Source: Flavobacteriaceae bacterium LYZ1037
Lineage (GTDB): Bacteria; Bacteroidota; Bacteroidia; Flavobacteriales; Flavobacteriaceae
Assembly: GCA_003144015.1 (NCBI GenBank)
Contig: QFWS01000003.1
Coordinates: 248,001-312,000 of the forward strand
Direction of reading: 5' to 3'
Length of the DNA: 64,000 nt
Shown: one piece after another, positions 46,495 through 54,556 of the stretch
Layout of the letters: each line of letters begins with the position of its first letter
Numbering within the stretch: position 1 is the first letter of the stretch
Notes under the pieces: generated by a model
What the model saw: the letters and a program-made list of their open reading frames with translations, nothing else
Databases searched by the model: none
What the model was told of the DNA's origin: nothing
Translations under genes and position numbers: made by a program

Positions 46495-47316
46495 CTATTG
46501 TTTAACAATCCCAAAGTCGGTCCAGGTTTTTTGTTCCGTTTTAGTTGTTTTTCGAATGGCAAGATTTTTATTAATCGACTCCTGATTTTTATAACCTCTT
46601 GGATGGTCTAAATGGATACAAACAGCACTGTATCTAATTTGTTTACCTTTAATTCCTAGATTCATTAAACGTTCACCTAACTCTCTGTCTTGTCCACCAT
46701 ACTGCATACGTTCGTCGAAACCATTAATAGCAACAATGTCTTTTTTCCATCCAGAAGCATTGTGTCCATTCCAACTGGCATTTGTTGGCGTTATTGTATT
46801 TAAAAACCAAGACTTTAAGCCTCTGGCTGTTAATTTGTTGTTTTTAAAAGACGGTCTTAATCCTTGAGACTTTAACCATTTTAAATTAAAACAATCTCCA
46901 CTTAAAATAGATTTTTTGTCAATGGCTTTAGAAATTTCCATAGGTAACATAAAATAGCCTCCAGACAAGAAATATCCTAGCTCTCGTTCTCTAAAATGTA
47001 CTTCAACAAAATCTTCTCTTGGAATACAATCGCCATCAGACATTAAAATATAATCTGCTTGACATTTTACAATAGCTTTATTTAAAATTTGTGACTTTTG
47101 AAACCCGTTGTCCTCATGCCAAACATGGGTAATGGGATAAAAAACCTCCTTTTTAAATGTTTCAATAAGATCGATAGTTTCTTGTTTGGATCCATCATCT
47201 GCAATAACAACTTCAAAATCTTGATACGTTTGATTGTTATATCCATGTAACACTTTTGCCAACCATTCAGGAGAATTATAGGTGCTTATTATTACAGAAA
47301 TAGATATTTCGTTCAT
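46495..47316 (-). CDS. Glycosyltransferase family 2 with galactosyltransferase-like C-terminus
   Basis: A 273-residue cytoplasmic enzyme (ATG at 47316, MNEISISVIISTYNSPEWL). The GT-A nucleotide-binding parts are VIADDGSKQ (near 36) and the DXD motif SDGDC (near 93). The HVWHEDNGFQKSQILNKA segment and the C-terminal GFDERMQYGGQDRELGERL (Glyco_transf_7C-like) are also present. It is clearly related to the GT2 at 54,557 (shared HVWHED-GF-KS-ILNK). It ends LDHPRGYKN..., and convergent GT9 lies 7 bases away. A -7 box is at 47338-47345. Confidence 0.88.
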   Translation of the reverse strand: MNEISISVIISTYNSPEWLAKVLHGYNNQTYQDFEVVIADDGSKQETIDLIETFKKEVFYPITHVWHEDNGFQKSQILNKAIVKCQADYILMSDGDCIPREDFVEVHFRERELGYFLSGGYFMLPMEISKAIDKKSILSGDCFNLKWLKSQGLRPSFKNNKLTARGLKSWFLNTITPTNASWNGHNASGWKKDIVAINGFDERMQYGGQDRELGERLMNLGIKGKQIRYSAVCIHLDHPRGYKNQESINKNLAIRKTTKTEQKTWTDFGIVKQ

Positions 47317-47337
47317 CAATTTATTGTTTTTGCACAG

Positions 47338-47345
47338 CAAAGATA
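47338..47345 (-). promoter_or_regulatory. Predicted promoter of the GT2 at 46.5 kb
   Basis: A perfect TATCTTTG -7 box on the minus strand, 21 bases before the ATG; the -33 element is not evident. Confidence 0.45.
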
Positions 47346-47426
47346 AACATAATTCAGGTATTTATTTTAAGGTTTAAATAGGACTCTTTTAATTTGAATT
47401 TGTTAAGTTTGAAGTGGTAATCATAA

Positions 47427-47462
47427 TTTGAACAAACTCATTTATGCATACTAATTTAGTAT
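47427..47462 (+). promoter_or_regulatory. ABC operon promoter overlapped by a palindrome
   Basis: TTTG (47427-47430), a 21-base spacer and TAATTTAG (47452-47459) form a promoter 13 bases before the ATG. The perfect 15-base palindrome ATACTA-ATT-TAGTAT (47448-47462) covers the -7 box, so a repressor bound there would block transcription. GntR/YtrA-type repressors of similar ABC pairs use such TACT...AGTA sites, but no regulator gene lies nearby. Confidence 0.5.
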
Positions 47463-47472
47463 AATACTGTGA

Positions 47473-48393
47473 ATGAAAGACTATTTTCTACTTCAATTTA
47501 AAATATTAAACAGGAAAACAATTGAATTTGGTCTACCACTCTTAATTGGTTATACTTTAATTCCTTTTTTGTTCTTTTTCCTTTCTAGTTATTTATTTGA
47601 AAAAACAGAATTTGCTAGTTATATCTTCTTGTTTATTGCTGTAGGTTTTGTTTCAAAATTAAGCGACCCTAAAAGAAATGATTTTCTAAAATCTATATTC
47701 AATAAAAAGAAATTTTTAATGTTAAGAATCATTGAAAATATAATTTACAGCATACCATTTACATTGTTTTTAGTCTATAAGGGGTTATATGTTTTGTTTT
47801 CACTACTCAGTCTTTTATTTATATTAATTGCTTTAATAGATTTATCTGTCAATTTCAGATTCACCATTCCAACACCATTCAGCAAAAAACCTTTTGAATA
47901 TGTCGTCGGTTTTAGAAACACTTTCTTCATCTTTCCAATTGCATATTTTTTAGCATATATAGCAATTTCAGTAGATAATTTTAACCTTGGTGTCTTTTCG
48001 ATGCTATTAATTGGAATTACTTGTTTGTCTTATTATTCAAAAGTTGAAAACGAATATTTTGTTTGGAATTTCAGCCTAACTCCTAAAGAATTTTTATTCG
48101 AGAAGGCAAAAACCTGCTTAATCTATTTTTCACTTTTAACTTCCCCAATATTAATAGCTTTAAGTATTTTCTTTTTTAGTGAAATAGACATACTAATTGT
48201 ATTTTTCCTTTTATGCCTTGTGTATCTTATTACAATAGTTTTTTCTAAATATTCAGCATTTCCTAATGAAATGAGTATATCGCAAGTCATATTAATTGCA
48301 GGTAGTTTAATTTTCCCGCCAATTCTATTAGTTGTTATCCCACTTTTTTACTCACAATCTCTTAAAAGATTAAACTCTATTTTAAATGATTAA
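47473..48393 (+). CDS. ABC transporter membrane subunit (putative permease)
   Basis: A 306-residue very hydrophobic protein with about eight membrane segments (hydrophobic runs at 20-35, 45-60, 85-120, 150-190, 215-235, 240-255, 275-295). No soluble domain. It resembles the short permeases that pair with a single ATPase in antibiotic or exopolysaccharide export (ABC-2 like), but the family cannot be named from sequence. Its last 8 bases overlap the ATPase gene, strong evidence that the two form one transporter. Confidence 0.75.
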   Translation: MKDYFLLQFKILNRKTIEFGLPLLIGYTLIPFLFFFLSSYLFEKTEFASYIFLFIAVGFVSKLSDPKRNDFLKSIFNKKKFLMLRIIENIIYSIPFTLFLVYKGLYVLFSLLSLLFILIALIDLSVNFRFTIPTPFSKKPFEYVVGFRNTFFIFPIAYFLAYIAISVDNFNLGVFSMLLIGITCLSYYSKVENEYFVWNFSLTPKEFLFEKAKTCLIYFSLLTSPILIALSIFFFSEIDILIVFFLLCLVYLITIVFSKYSAFPNEMSISQVILIAGSLIFPPILLVVIPLFYSQSLKRLNSILND

Positions 48394-49066
48394 CATTGAA
48401 AATTTATCTAAATATTATGGTAAGAAACAAGTACTAAACTCCATTAATTTAGAATTTAAAAAAGGAAAAACTTATGGTATTGTAGGTGAAAATGGTGCAG
48501 GAAAAACAACTTTATTTAGATGTATAGCTGGACTTGAAAAGCATCAAGGGAAAGTATCCTCACTTTTTAATGAGTTAAAGGATCATTTAGGATTTTTACA
48601 AACAGAACCTTTCATTTTTTCGAAAATTACTGGAAAAGAATACATACAGCTTCTTATTAAAGCAAGGAGTCAAAAAATTTCTAACATCGAAGAGAGAAAT
48701 ATTTTTGACCTACCATTAAATCAATATGCCTCAACCTATTCTACTGGTATGAAAAAAAAACTGGTTTTAACGGCTATATTATTACAAAATAATGATGTTT
48801 TTATTCTTGACGAACCTTTTAATGGCGTAGATATACAAAGTAATATTGTTATTACTGAAATTATAAAAAAACTTAAGAAATTAGAGAAAACAGTTATTAT
48901 TTCTTCTCATATATTTTCTACATTAGCAGATACTTGCGATGAAATTTATTTATTGCAACATGGTGAAATAATTAGGAGAGTAAAACAACCCGATTTTAAT
49001 AACCTTGAAACAGAAATGAAAGCGTTTACTGTTGGAAAACGAATTGAAAAACTTAATTTAAAGTAA
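48386..49066 (+). CDS. ABC transporter ATP-binding protein
   Basis: A 226-residue ATPase with all ABC motifs: Walker A GENGAGKTT (near 34-42), Q-loop at LGFLQTEP (near 70-77), signature YSTGMKKKL (near 114), Walker B DVFILDEPFNGVD (near 135-147) and the switch histidine in ISSHIFS (near 171-177). It energises the membrane protein encoded just upstream, with which it overlaps by 8 bases. Its substrate is unknown. The gene after it is a broken GNAT fragment. Confidence 0.92.
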   Translation: MINIENLSKYYGKKQVLNSINLEFKKGKTYGIVGENGAGKTTLFRCIAGLEKHQGKVSSLFNELKDHLGFLQTEPFIFSKITGKEYIQLLIKARSQKISNIEERNIFDLPLNQYASTYSTGMKKKLVLTAILLQNNDVFILDEPFNGVDIQSNIVITEIIKKLKKLEKTVIISSHIFSTLADTCDEIYLLQHGEIIRRVKQPDFNNLETEMKAFTVGKRIEKLNLK

Positions 49067-49091
49067 GTACTCTTTTTCAATTTTTATAATC

Positions 49092-49280
49092 ATGCAAATC
49101 CAATACAGAAAACTTCAAGCAAACGAATCAATCAACTATAGAAGAATACGATTGGAATGCTTGAAGAGATTCTCAAAATACTTTGTTTCCAATTACCAAA
49201 ACGAGAAAGCAAAAGCAACACTATTCTTTCAGCCACATATAGAGAATCACCATCACTTTATAAGTAAACTTAAATTTTGA
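49092..49280 (+). pseudogene. Truncated GNAT acetyltransferase remnant
   Basis: A 62-codon frame that begins like a GNAT family N-acetyltransferase (MQIQYRKLQANESINYRRIR..., then RFSKYFVSNYQNEKAKATLFFQPHIEN) and is then cut by a stop after residue 62. The acetyl-CoA-binding core (RxxGxG/A loop) is missing. Only 19 bases separate it from the convergent DoxX-like gene, so the rest was deleted, not frameshifted. It may still be transcribed after the ABC ATPase but should not encode an active enzyme. Confidence 0.6.
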
Positions 49281-49299
49281 CTAAAAATCAACTAATTAT

Positions 49300-49677
49300 T
49301 TACTCTTTTCTTTCAGTCACTTCAGACAGTTTTGCTAAAGAAAAAGCACCAATAGCCATAACTAAATCCCTAACTGCAACATCTACAAACGTCCAGCTAA
49401 AAATTAAACTTAGAGCAATACAAGTTAGCCAAGCTGTTACAATATAAGCACCAATTTTGGTTTTTGTAAATACTAAAATACCAGCCACTATTTCAATAAC
49501 ACCAACAATCATCATAAATGTAGTAGGTTCAAATGGTAACATTGCTGCCAAACCATCTGATACATAATTACTCCAATTGGTTAAAATATTAGCAAATTTG
49601 TCTAATCCCGCAACAATTGGCACCAAACCAAAAGTGCATTTTAATAAGTTTCTAACTAACGTTACATTTGAATCCAT
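49300..49677 (-). CDS. DoxX-like four-helix membrane protein
   Basis: A 125-residue protein with four predicted membrane helices (about 10-28, 50-70, 74-95, 97-115). It carries the LVPIVAGLDKFANILTNWSNYV and VGVIEIVAGILVFTKTKIGAY segments of DoxX/DoxD-like proteins. Family members take part in redox or membrane stress roles, but no activity is proven here. It is divergent from the sigma-factor gene; a long palindrome lies in the gap and might control both. Confidence 0.7.
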   Translation of the reverse strand: MDSNVTLVRNLLKCTFGLVPIVAGLDKFANILTNWSNYVSDGLAAMLPFEPTTFMMIVGVIEIVAGILVFTKTKIGAYIVTAWLTCIALSLIFSWTFVDVAVRDLVMAIGAFSLAKLSEVTERKE

Positions 49678-49720
49678 AATTATATATTTTTAATTGTTTA
49701 GTCTTTTGATGAAGGATTTT

Positions 49721-49752
49721 AAAAAAGGATACAAAATTTTGTATCTTTTTTT
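49721..49752. promoter_or_regulatory. Long palindrome between DoxX-like and sigma-factor genes
   Basis: An 18-base perfect palindrome (49728-49745, GATACAAAA/TTTTGTATC). It is extended on both sides by an A-run and T-run to a 32-base near-perfect inverted repeat (one G-U-type position at 49727/49746). It lies 44 bases from the DoxX-like start and 34 bases from the sigma start. It is most simply an operator for a dimeric regulator; a bidirectional hairpin is the alternative. Confidence 0.6.
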
Positions 49753-49785
49753 AACTTTTATTATCCAATACTAAAAGACAATAGA

Positions 49786-50457
49786 ATGGAAGCTATAAAT
49801 ATCAACGATTACAACAATCATAAAATAAAAGAATCAGAAGTCATAAAACGTGTACTTAAAGGAGAAAAAGAGCTTTACGAAATTTTAGTTAAAAGAAATA
49901 ATCAAAAATTATATCGCGTTATTAGAAGCTATTTAAAAGATGAAGCTGAAATTGAAGACCTTATGCAAAATAGCTATATCAAGGCATTTACCAAACTGTA
50001 TCAATTTAAATTAGAATCTTCTTTTTCAACATGGCTAATTCGAATTGGCATAAACGAATCCTTAGCTAGAATAAGGGAAAAAGGCAAACTATATCATTTA
50101 AACGAGCAAACAGGCAATGAAAATAAAAACAGTATTTTAGAAATTCCAGATGATAAACAATTAAATCCACAGCAAACAATGATTAGACAAGAAGCAAAAC
50201 AATTATTGGAAAATGCCATCGATTGTTTAGAAACAAAATATAAAACAGTCTATATTTTGAAAGAACTTGAAGACATGAGTTTAAAAGAAATTGCAATAGT
50301 TTTGGATTTAAGTTTAGAGAATGTAAAAATACGCTTACATAGAGCCAAGACTATGCTTAAAAATAATCTATACGAATTGTCAAACGATAAAAACATTTTT
50401 GAATTTGGGTATGGAAGATGCGACAGAATTACCGAAAACGTTATGAAAAGTATATAA
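49786..50457 (+). CDS. ECF-type RNA polymerase sigma factor
   Basis: A 223-residue sigma-70 family protein of the extracytoplasmic-function type. Region 2 is at about 22-95 (LYEILVKRNNQKLYRVIRSYL, EIEDLMQNSYIKAFTKLYQF, FSTWLIRIGINESLARIREK). Region 4 is at about 145-195 (ETKYKTVYILKELEDMSLKEIAIVLDLS, ENVKIRLHRAKTMLKNNL). A C-terminal extension of about 25 residues ends CDRITENVMKSI. No anti-sigma gene is seen next to it, and the following membrane-protein gene is 148 bases away. The palindrome upstream is a candidate control site. Confidence 0.9.
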   Translation: MEAININDYNNHKIKESEVIKRVLKGEKELYEILVKRNNQKLYRVIRSYLKDEAEIEDLMQNSYIKAFTKLYQFKLESSFSTWLIRIGINESLARIREKGKLYHLNEQTGNENKNSILEIPDDKQLNPQQTMIRQEAKQLLENAIDCLETKYKTVYILKELEDMSLKEIAIVLDLSLENVKIRLHRAKTMLKNNLYELSNDKNIFEFGYGRCDRITENVMKSI

Positions 50458-50605
50458 AAATACAACTTCAAGAAACAGTATTAAGTTAGTTTACCAATAA
50501 ATATATCTTTACAGCTAAACCATAGCTTCAACTAATTTACATATCTTAGTATATCTTTATCAAGATAAAACCCATAAGTTAAAGCACTTAAACGTAATAC
50601 TTTTC

Positions 50606-51022
50606 ATGAATTCAACAGTAAAAAACATTTTAACAGTAGTTGCAGGAATCATTATTGGAGGCATTGTCAATATGGGATTAATAAATATAAGTGGCTCTAT
50701 TATTCCACCACCAGAAGGTGTAGATAATACAACCATGGAAGGTTTAAAAGAGTCCATGCATTTGTTTCAACCCAAACATTTTATATTTCCATTTTTAGCT
50801 CATGCTCTTGGAACACTTGTTGGAGCCTTTATAGCTGCTAAAATTGCTGCAACCCGAAAAATGACATTCGCTTTAGTAATTGGTGCCTTTTTTTTAATTG
50901 GTGGCATTACCAGTGTTATGATGCTTCCTTCGCCTACTTGGTTCTCCATACTTGATATTGTTGGAGCTTATATTCCAATGGCTTATATTGGTGGAAAGCT
51001 GGCCATTAAGAAAAACAACTAA
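50606..51022 (+). CDS. Small four-helix membrane protein
   Basis: A 138-residue integral membrane protein of unknown function. Hydrophobic segments lie at about 9-27, 62-80, 86-103 and 115-132, with a conserved-looking periplasmic loop (PPPEGVDNTTMEGLKESMHLFQPKHF). The glycine-rich helices (TVVAGIIIGGIVNMGLI, GTLVGAFIAAKIAA) suggest close packing. The C45-type peptidase gene follows after 18 bases, so these two are probably co-transcribed. The 148 bases before it contain no clear promoter. Confidence 0.65.
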   Translation: MNSTVKNILTVVAGIIIGGIVNMGLINISGSIIPPPEGVDNTTMEGLKESMHLFQPKHFIFPFLAHALGTLVGAFIAAKIAATRKMTFALVIGAFFLIGGITSVMMLPSPTWFSILDIVGAYIPMAYIGGKLAIKKNN

Positions 51023-51040
51023 CAATACAACATTATAAAA

Positions 51041-52204
51041 ATGAAAAAAATAGTATTAGTCTTCGGAATACTTTTGTCTATTGGAAGTTTTGGTCAACAA
51101 GCTAATAGAGATTTACAAATAATTACGCTTTCAGGAAGTGGTTATGACCTTGGCTTACAACATGGCAAAAAACTAAAAGAAGAAATTGGAGACATCATTA
51201 GTGCATGGAAAGAAAACACTTCTAATGCGTTAGGAAAAGATGCAGATTTAGTTGTGGCAGAGTTCTTTGAATATGCTAATTTTGATGAAGCCATTAAAAA
51301 ATGGACACCAGACCTATATGAAGAAGTAAAAGGAATTGCAGATGGTTCTGAACAAAATTTCAATGATGTGTTTGTTTTGAATTTACTCGATGAGTTTTGG
51401 GTTTATCTAGACAATCTGTACAACCATCATTGTAGTAGTTTAGGCGTACCAGCTAGAAATGGGAATCCAGGTTATATCTCACAAAACATGGATCTTGAAA
51501 ATTATACTGATGGTTTTCAAGTACTCATGCGATTAAATAAAACAGAAAATCGTCCGGAACAATTAATTTTAACACATCCTGGATTAATTGCATTAAATGG
51601 CATGAACGAAACAGGAATTGGTGTTTGTGTTAATACAATCATGCAATTAAATGCTTCAGCAAAAGGTTTACCTGTAGCGTTTGTTATAAGACGCATTATA
51701 AATACTACAGATAAAGAAGATTTATTATCCTTTATCCAAACTGTAAATCACGCTTCAGGACAAAATTATATCTTAGGCATAAAAGGTGAAGTTTACGATT
51801 TTGAAGCTTCTTCAAATAAAGTCGTTAGATATAATCCCTTAAATGAAAATGGCACAGTTTATCACACAAATCACCCTATAGTAAACGATGATATAAAACC
51901 ATGGTTTGAAAAATACAATCCAAATTTGAAAAAAAAACCCACTAACTCAAATAGTTATAAAAGGTTAAGTGCCGTTGAAACTAGATTAGCTAATACCCCT
52001 GTAATTAATGACAAACAGATAATGGATGCCTTGCGCTCTAAAGACGATAAAAACAACCCTGTTTGTAGAACAAATAATAACAATGGTTATGGGTTTACCT
52101 TTGCATCTACTATCATGACAATGTCTGAAAAACCTTATATACAAATTCTTGCTGGACCACCAGATGAATCTGATTATATAAGAGTAGATTTTAGTTCAAA
52201 ATAA
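51041..52204 (+). CDS. Secreted C45-family peptidase/acyltransferase (Ntn-hydrolase)
   Basis: A 387-residue protein with a signal peptide (residues 1-18, ending SFGQ). The C45 acyl-CoA:6-aminopenicillanate acyltransferase-like fold follows. Members self-cleave to expose an N-terminal cysteine; here HHC-SSLGVPA puts the nucleophile at Cys131, followed by YISQNMDLE. Other conserved parts are GLIALNGMNETGIGVCVNTI and the late VYDFEASSN and TNHPIV. It probably hydrolyses or transfers an acyl or peptide group in the periplasm; the substrate is unknown. The GT2 gene begins 26 bases after it. Confidence 0.8.
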   Translation: MKKIVLVFGILLSIGSFGQQANRDLQIITLSGSGYDLGLQHGKKLKEEIGDIISAWKENTSNALGKDADLVVAEFFEYANFDEAIKKWTPDLYEEVKGIADGSEQNFNDVFVLNLLDEFWVYLDNLYNHHCSSLGVPARNGNPGYISQNMDLENYTDGFQVLMRLNKTENRPEQLILTHPGLIALNGMNETGIGVCVNTIMQLNASAKGLPVAFVIRRIINTTDKEDLLSFIQTVNHASGQNYILGIKGEVYDFEASSNKVVRYNPLNENGTVYHTNHPIVNDDIKPWFEKYNPNLKKKPTNSNSYKRLSAVETRLANTPVINDKQIMDALRSKDDKNNPVCRTNNNNGYGFTFASTIMTMSEKPYIQILAGPPDESDYIRVDFSSK

Positions 52205-52230
52205 TAATTACCTTTGAAGCTTTAATTGCC

Positions 52231-52968
52231 ATGAAAAAACTATCTGTCATCATTCCTACTTATAACGAGGAAGCCTATTTAAAAAATGCGCTTCTTTCGG
52301 TTTCTTTTGCCGATGAAATTATTGTGATAGATTCTTTAAGTACAGATAAAACAGTAGAGATAGCTGAAGCTTTTGGCTGTAAAATATTAAGCAGAAAATT
52401 CGATAACTTTTCCAATCAGAAAAACCATGCACTTCAATATGCTACTGGAGAATGGGTTTTGTTTATTGATGGTGACGAACGTATTACATACAAGTTAAAG
52501 CAAGAAATTCTTGAAGCTATGGATTCTGGAAAACATGCTGGATACAAGCTCAAATTTCCTCATTTTTATATGAATCGGTTTTTGTATCATCATAGCGATC
52601 ATGTGACCAGATTAGTCCTTAGAGAAAAATGCCATTTTGAAGGTTCGGTTCACGAAAAACTCATAGTTGATGGCAGCATTGGGAAACTTAAAAACCCAGT
52701 TTTACATTTCACTTACAAAGGTTTGATGCATTACATAAGTAAAAAAGATAGTTATGCTTGGTTTCAAGCCGAACAACTCTTAAATAAAGAAAAAAAAACC
52801 ACTTACTTTCATTTAGCATTTAAACCGTTTTACCGTTTTTTTAGCAGTTATATTTTGCGTAGAGGTTTTATGGATGGTATTCCTGGATTAGCAGTTGCCA
52901 GCATTAATGCTTATGGCGTTTTTTCACGTTATGTAAAACTCATGTTGCTACAAAAAGGTATCAGATAA
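52231..52968 (+). CDS. Glycosyltransferase family 2 (WaaE/KdtX-like)
   Basis: A 245-residue GT-A enzyme that resembles WaaE, a lipooligosaccharide beta-1,4-glucosyltransferase. The start LSVIIPTYNEEAYLKNALLS is followed by ADEIIVIDSLSTDKT and the DXD motif FIDGDERI (Asp80, Asp82). The C-terminus is basic and hydrophobic (FYRFFSSYILRRGFMDGIPG), as expected for membrane association. It is the paralogue of the GT at 53,792 (same length, same FADEIIVIDS and FDNFS-QKN motifs). The convergent deacetylase gene lies four bases after its stop. Confidence 0.9.
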   Translation: MKKLSVIIPTYNEEAYLKNALLSVSFADEIIVIDSLSTDKTVEIAEAFGCKILSRKFDNFSNQKNHALQYATGEWVLFIDGDERITYKLKQEILEAMDSGKHAGYKLKFPHFYMNRFLYHHSDHVTRLVLREKCHFEGSVHEKLIVDGSIGKLKNPVLHFTYKGLMHYISKKDSYAWFQAEQLLNKEKKTTYFHLAFKPFYRFFSSYILRRGFMDGIPGLAVASINAYGVFSRYVKLMLLQKGIR

Positions 52969-52972
52969 ATGT

Positions 52973-53692
52973 TTAGAAAAACAGTTTACCAAACTTTAGT
53001 TTACGCTTAAAAGTCACCAAACTTATTTCTCCTTTAATATCCAATCGTTGAATTTCGTAATTATTCTTAAAAGGAAATGAATTCACTCTGTTTCCAATTC
53101 GTAAACCATAAGCTATTTGGTTTTTATTTAGTAACCTAAAAAATTGCTTTTTCTCCTCTCCTTTTCTTGGGTATTTTCCATATGGATAAGCCAACGTATT
53201 GTGTACTTCTAGTTTATTTTTAACTATAAATTTTTTACATAAATCAAAATCGGCCTGTATGTCTTCGGGAGTCATTTCATGATATTTTTTATGAGAATAA
53301 CTATGTAATCCAAGCTCCACAACTTCAGGATCTAAGGTTTTTAATTGCGCTACAGACATAATAGCTTCTTCATCTGTATTCCAAGAATCCGTTCCATTAA
53401 CATATTTAAATGGCACATAAAAACAGGCTTTTAAACCATACTTTTTCAGCAATGGATAAGCCAATTCCAACTGATTGACATATACATCGTCGAACGTAAT
53501 GATAACGGCTTTCTTAGGGAAATCTGCTAGATCTTTTATATCCTGAAAATCCTTAAAATGAAGTGATTGATAACCGTTTTCCTTTAAAAAAGCAAATTGT
53601 TCTTCCAATTTTGAAACAGCAATAGTTAAGTCTTGACTCTCTTCGAGATTCGCACTCACACTATGATACATTAAAACAGGTAGTTTAGGCAT
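52973..53692 (-). CDS. Polysaccharide deacetylase family protein
   Basis: A 239-residue NodB-fold enzyme (CE4 type). Motifs: LPVLMYHSVS at the start, motif 1 VIITFDDVYVNQ (catalytic base and metal Asp near 85-86) and motif 2 LGLHSYSHKKYHEM (the two metal histidines near 147-151). The later AYPYGKYP fits motif 3 (the RxPYG type). It removes acetyl groups from N-acetylhexosamine in cell-surface polysaccharide. No signal peptide is seen, so it may act on cytoplasmic precursors. It lies in the middle of the glycosyltransferase cluster. Confidence 0.88.
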   Translation of the reverse strand: MPKLPVLMYHSVSANLEESQDLTIAVSKLEEQFAFLKENGYQSLHFKDFQDIKDLADFPKKAVIITFDDVYVNQLELAYPLLKKYGLKACFYVPFKYVNGTDSWNTDEEAIMSVAQLKTLDPEVVELGLHSYSHKKYHEMTPEDIQADFDLCKKFIVKNKLEVHNTLAYPYGKYPRKGEEKKQFFRLLNKNQIAYGLRIGNRVNSFPFKNNYEIQRLDIKGEISLVTFKRKLKFGKLFF

Positions 53693-53763
53693 TGCTTGTT
53701 ATTATTGAAAAAAATCTATGTAAATTGATTACTTTTGACACAAATATATAAAGGCATTAGCAA

Positions 53764-53771
53764 TATATTTG
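53764..53771 (+). promoter_or_regulatory. Predicted promoter of the GT2 at 53.8 kb
   Basis: A perfect TATATTTG box 20 bases before the ATG. A TTTTG lies about 26 bases upstream, slightly far for a -33 element. Confidence 0.45.
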
Positions 53772-53791
53772 ATAAATCTGAAATTTTATAA

Positions 53792-54538
53792 ATGATAAGC
53801 GCTTTAGCTATAACCTATAACGAGGAATCCAACATTGAAAGCTACATTGAGAGCCTGTCTTTTGCCGACGAAATTATTATTGTAGATTCTTTTAGTACAG
53901 ACCAAACGGTTGCTCTAGCAAAAAAACACAATGTCAATGTTGTGCAACGTGTTTTTGATAATTTTTCAGCCCAAAAAAATTATGCCATTTCATTGGCTAA
54001 GAACGATTGGATTGTATTTTTCGATTTAGATGAAAAAATCTCCGAATCTCTTGCAAACGAGATTGTTTCTACAGTAAATTCTAAAAATCCGTTGAAAACT
54101 TATAAAGTCAAACGCAACTTTATTTTTATGGGCAAACGCTTAAAATATAGTGGTTTTCAAACAGATGAAGTCATTAGACTTTTTAACAAAAATTATTGTG
54201 AATACAATGGAAACTCTGTTCATGAAACGATAGAAACCTCAGAAAAAACAGGGCTTTTAAAAAATACATCAGATCACGATACCTATAAGGATTTTGATAG
54301 TTACAATCAGAAATTAAGTCAATATAGCAAACTACAAGCAGAACAATTATTCGAAAAAAATGTACGACCTAACATGTATCATTTCCTGTTTAGACCTTGG
54401 TACAGATTTATGCATCAGTACTTTTTAAGATTAGGTGTTTTAGATGGAAAAGAAGGTTTTGTCTTAGCTTACATCAATGCCTTTTCTGTGTTTAAACGTT
54501 ATATTCAACTCTGGTTGATGTATCGAAAAATTGATTAG
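53792..54538 (+). CDS. Glycosyltransferase family 2 (WaaE/KdtX-like, second paralogue)
   Basis: A 248-residue GT-A enzyme. The start is MISALAITYNEESNIESYI, with ADEIIIVDSFSTDQTVALA and the DXD motif FFDLDEKI (Asp78, Asp80). The C-terminal part YRFMHQYFLRLGVLDGKEG is the counterpart of the one in the 52,231 gene. The two proteins are colinear throughout, so they are paralogues, but they differ enough to act on different acceptors. A convergent GT2 follows 18 bases after the stop. Confidence 0.9.
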   Translation: MISALAITYNEESNIESYIESLSFADEIIIVDSFSTDQTVALAKKHNVNVVQRVFDNFSAQKNYAISLAKNDWIVFFDLDEKISESLANEIVSTVNSKNPLKTYKVKRNFIFMGKRLKYSGFQTDEVIRLFNKNYCEYNGNSVHETIETSEKTGLLKNTSDHDTYKDFDSYNQKLSQYSKLQAEQLFEKNVRPNMYHFLFRPWYRFMHQYFLRLGVLDGKEGFVLAYINAFSVFKRYIQLWLMYRKID

Positions 54539-54556
54539 TTGTATTCGAGTTATCGT

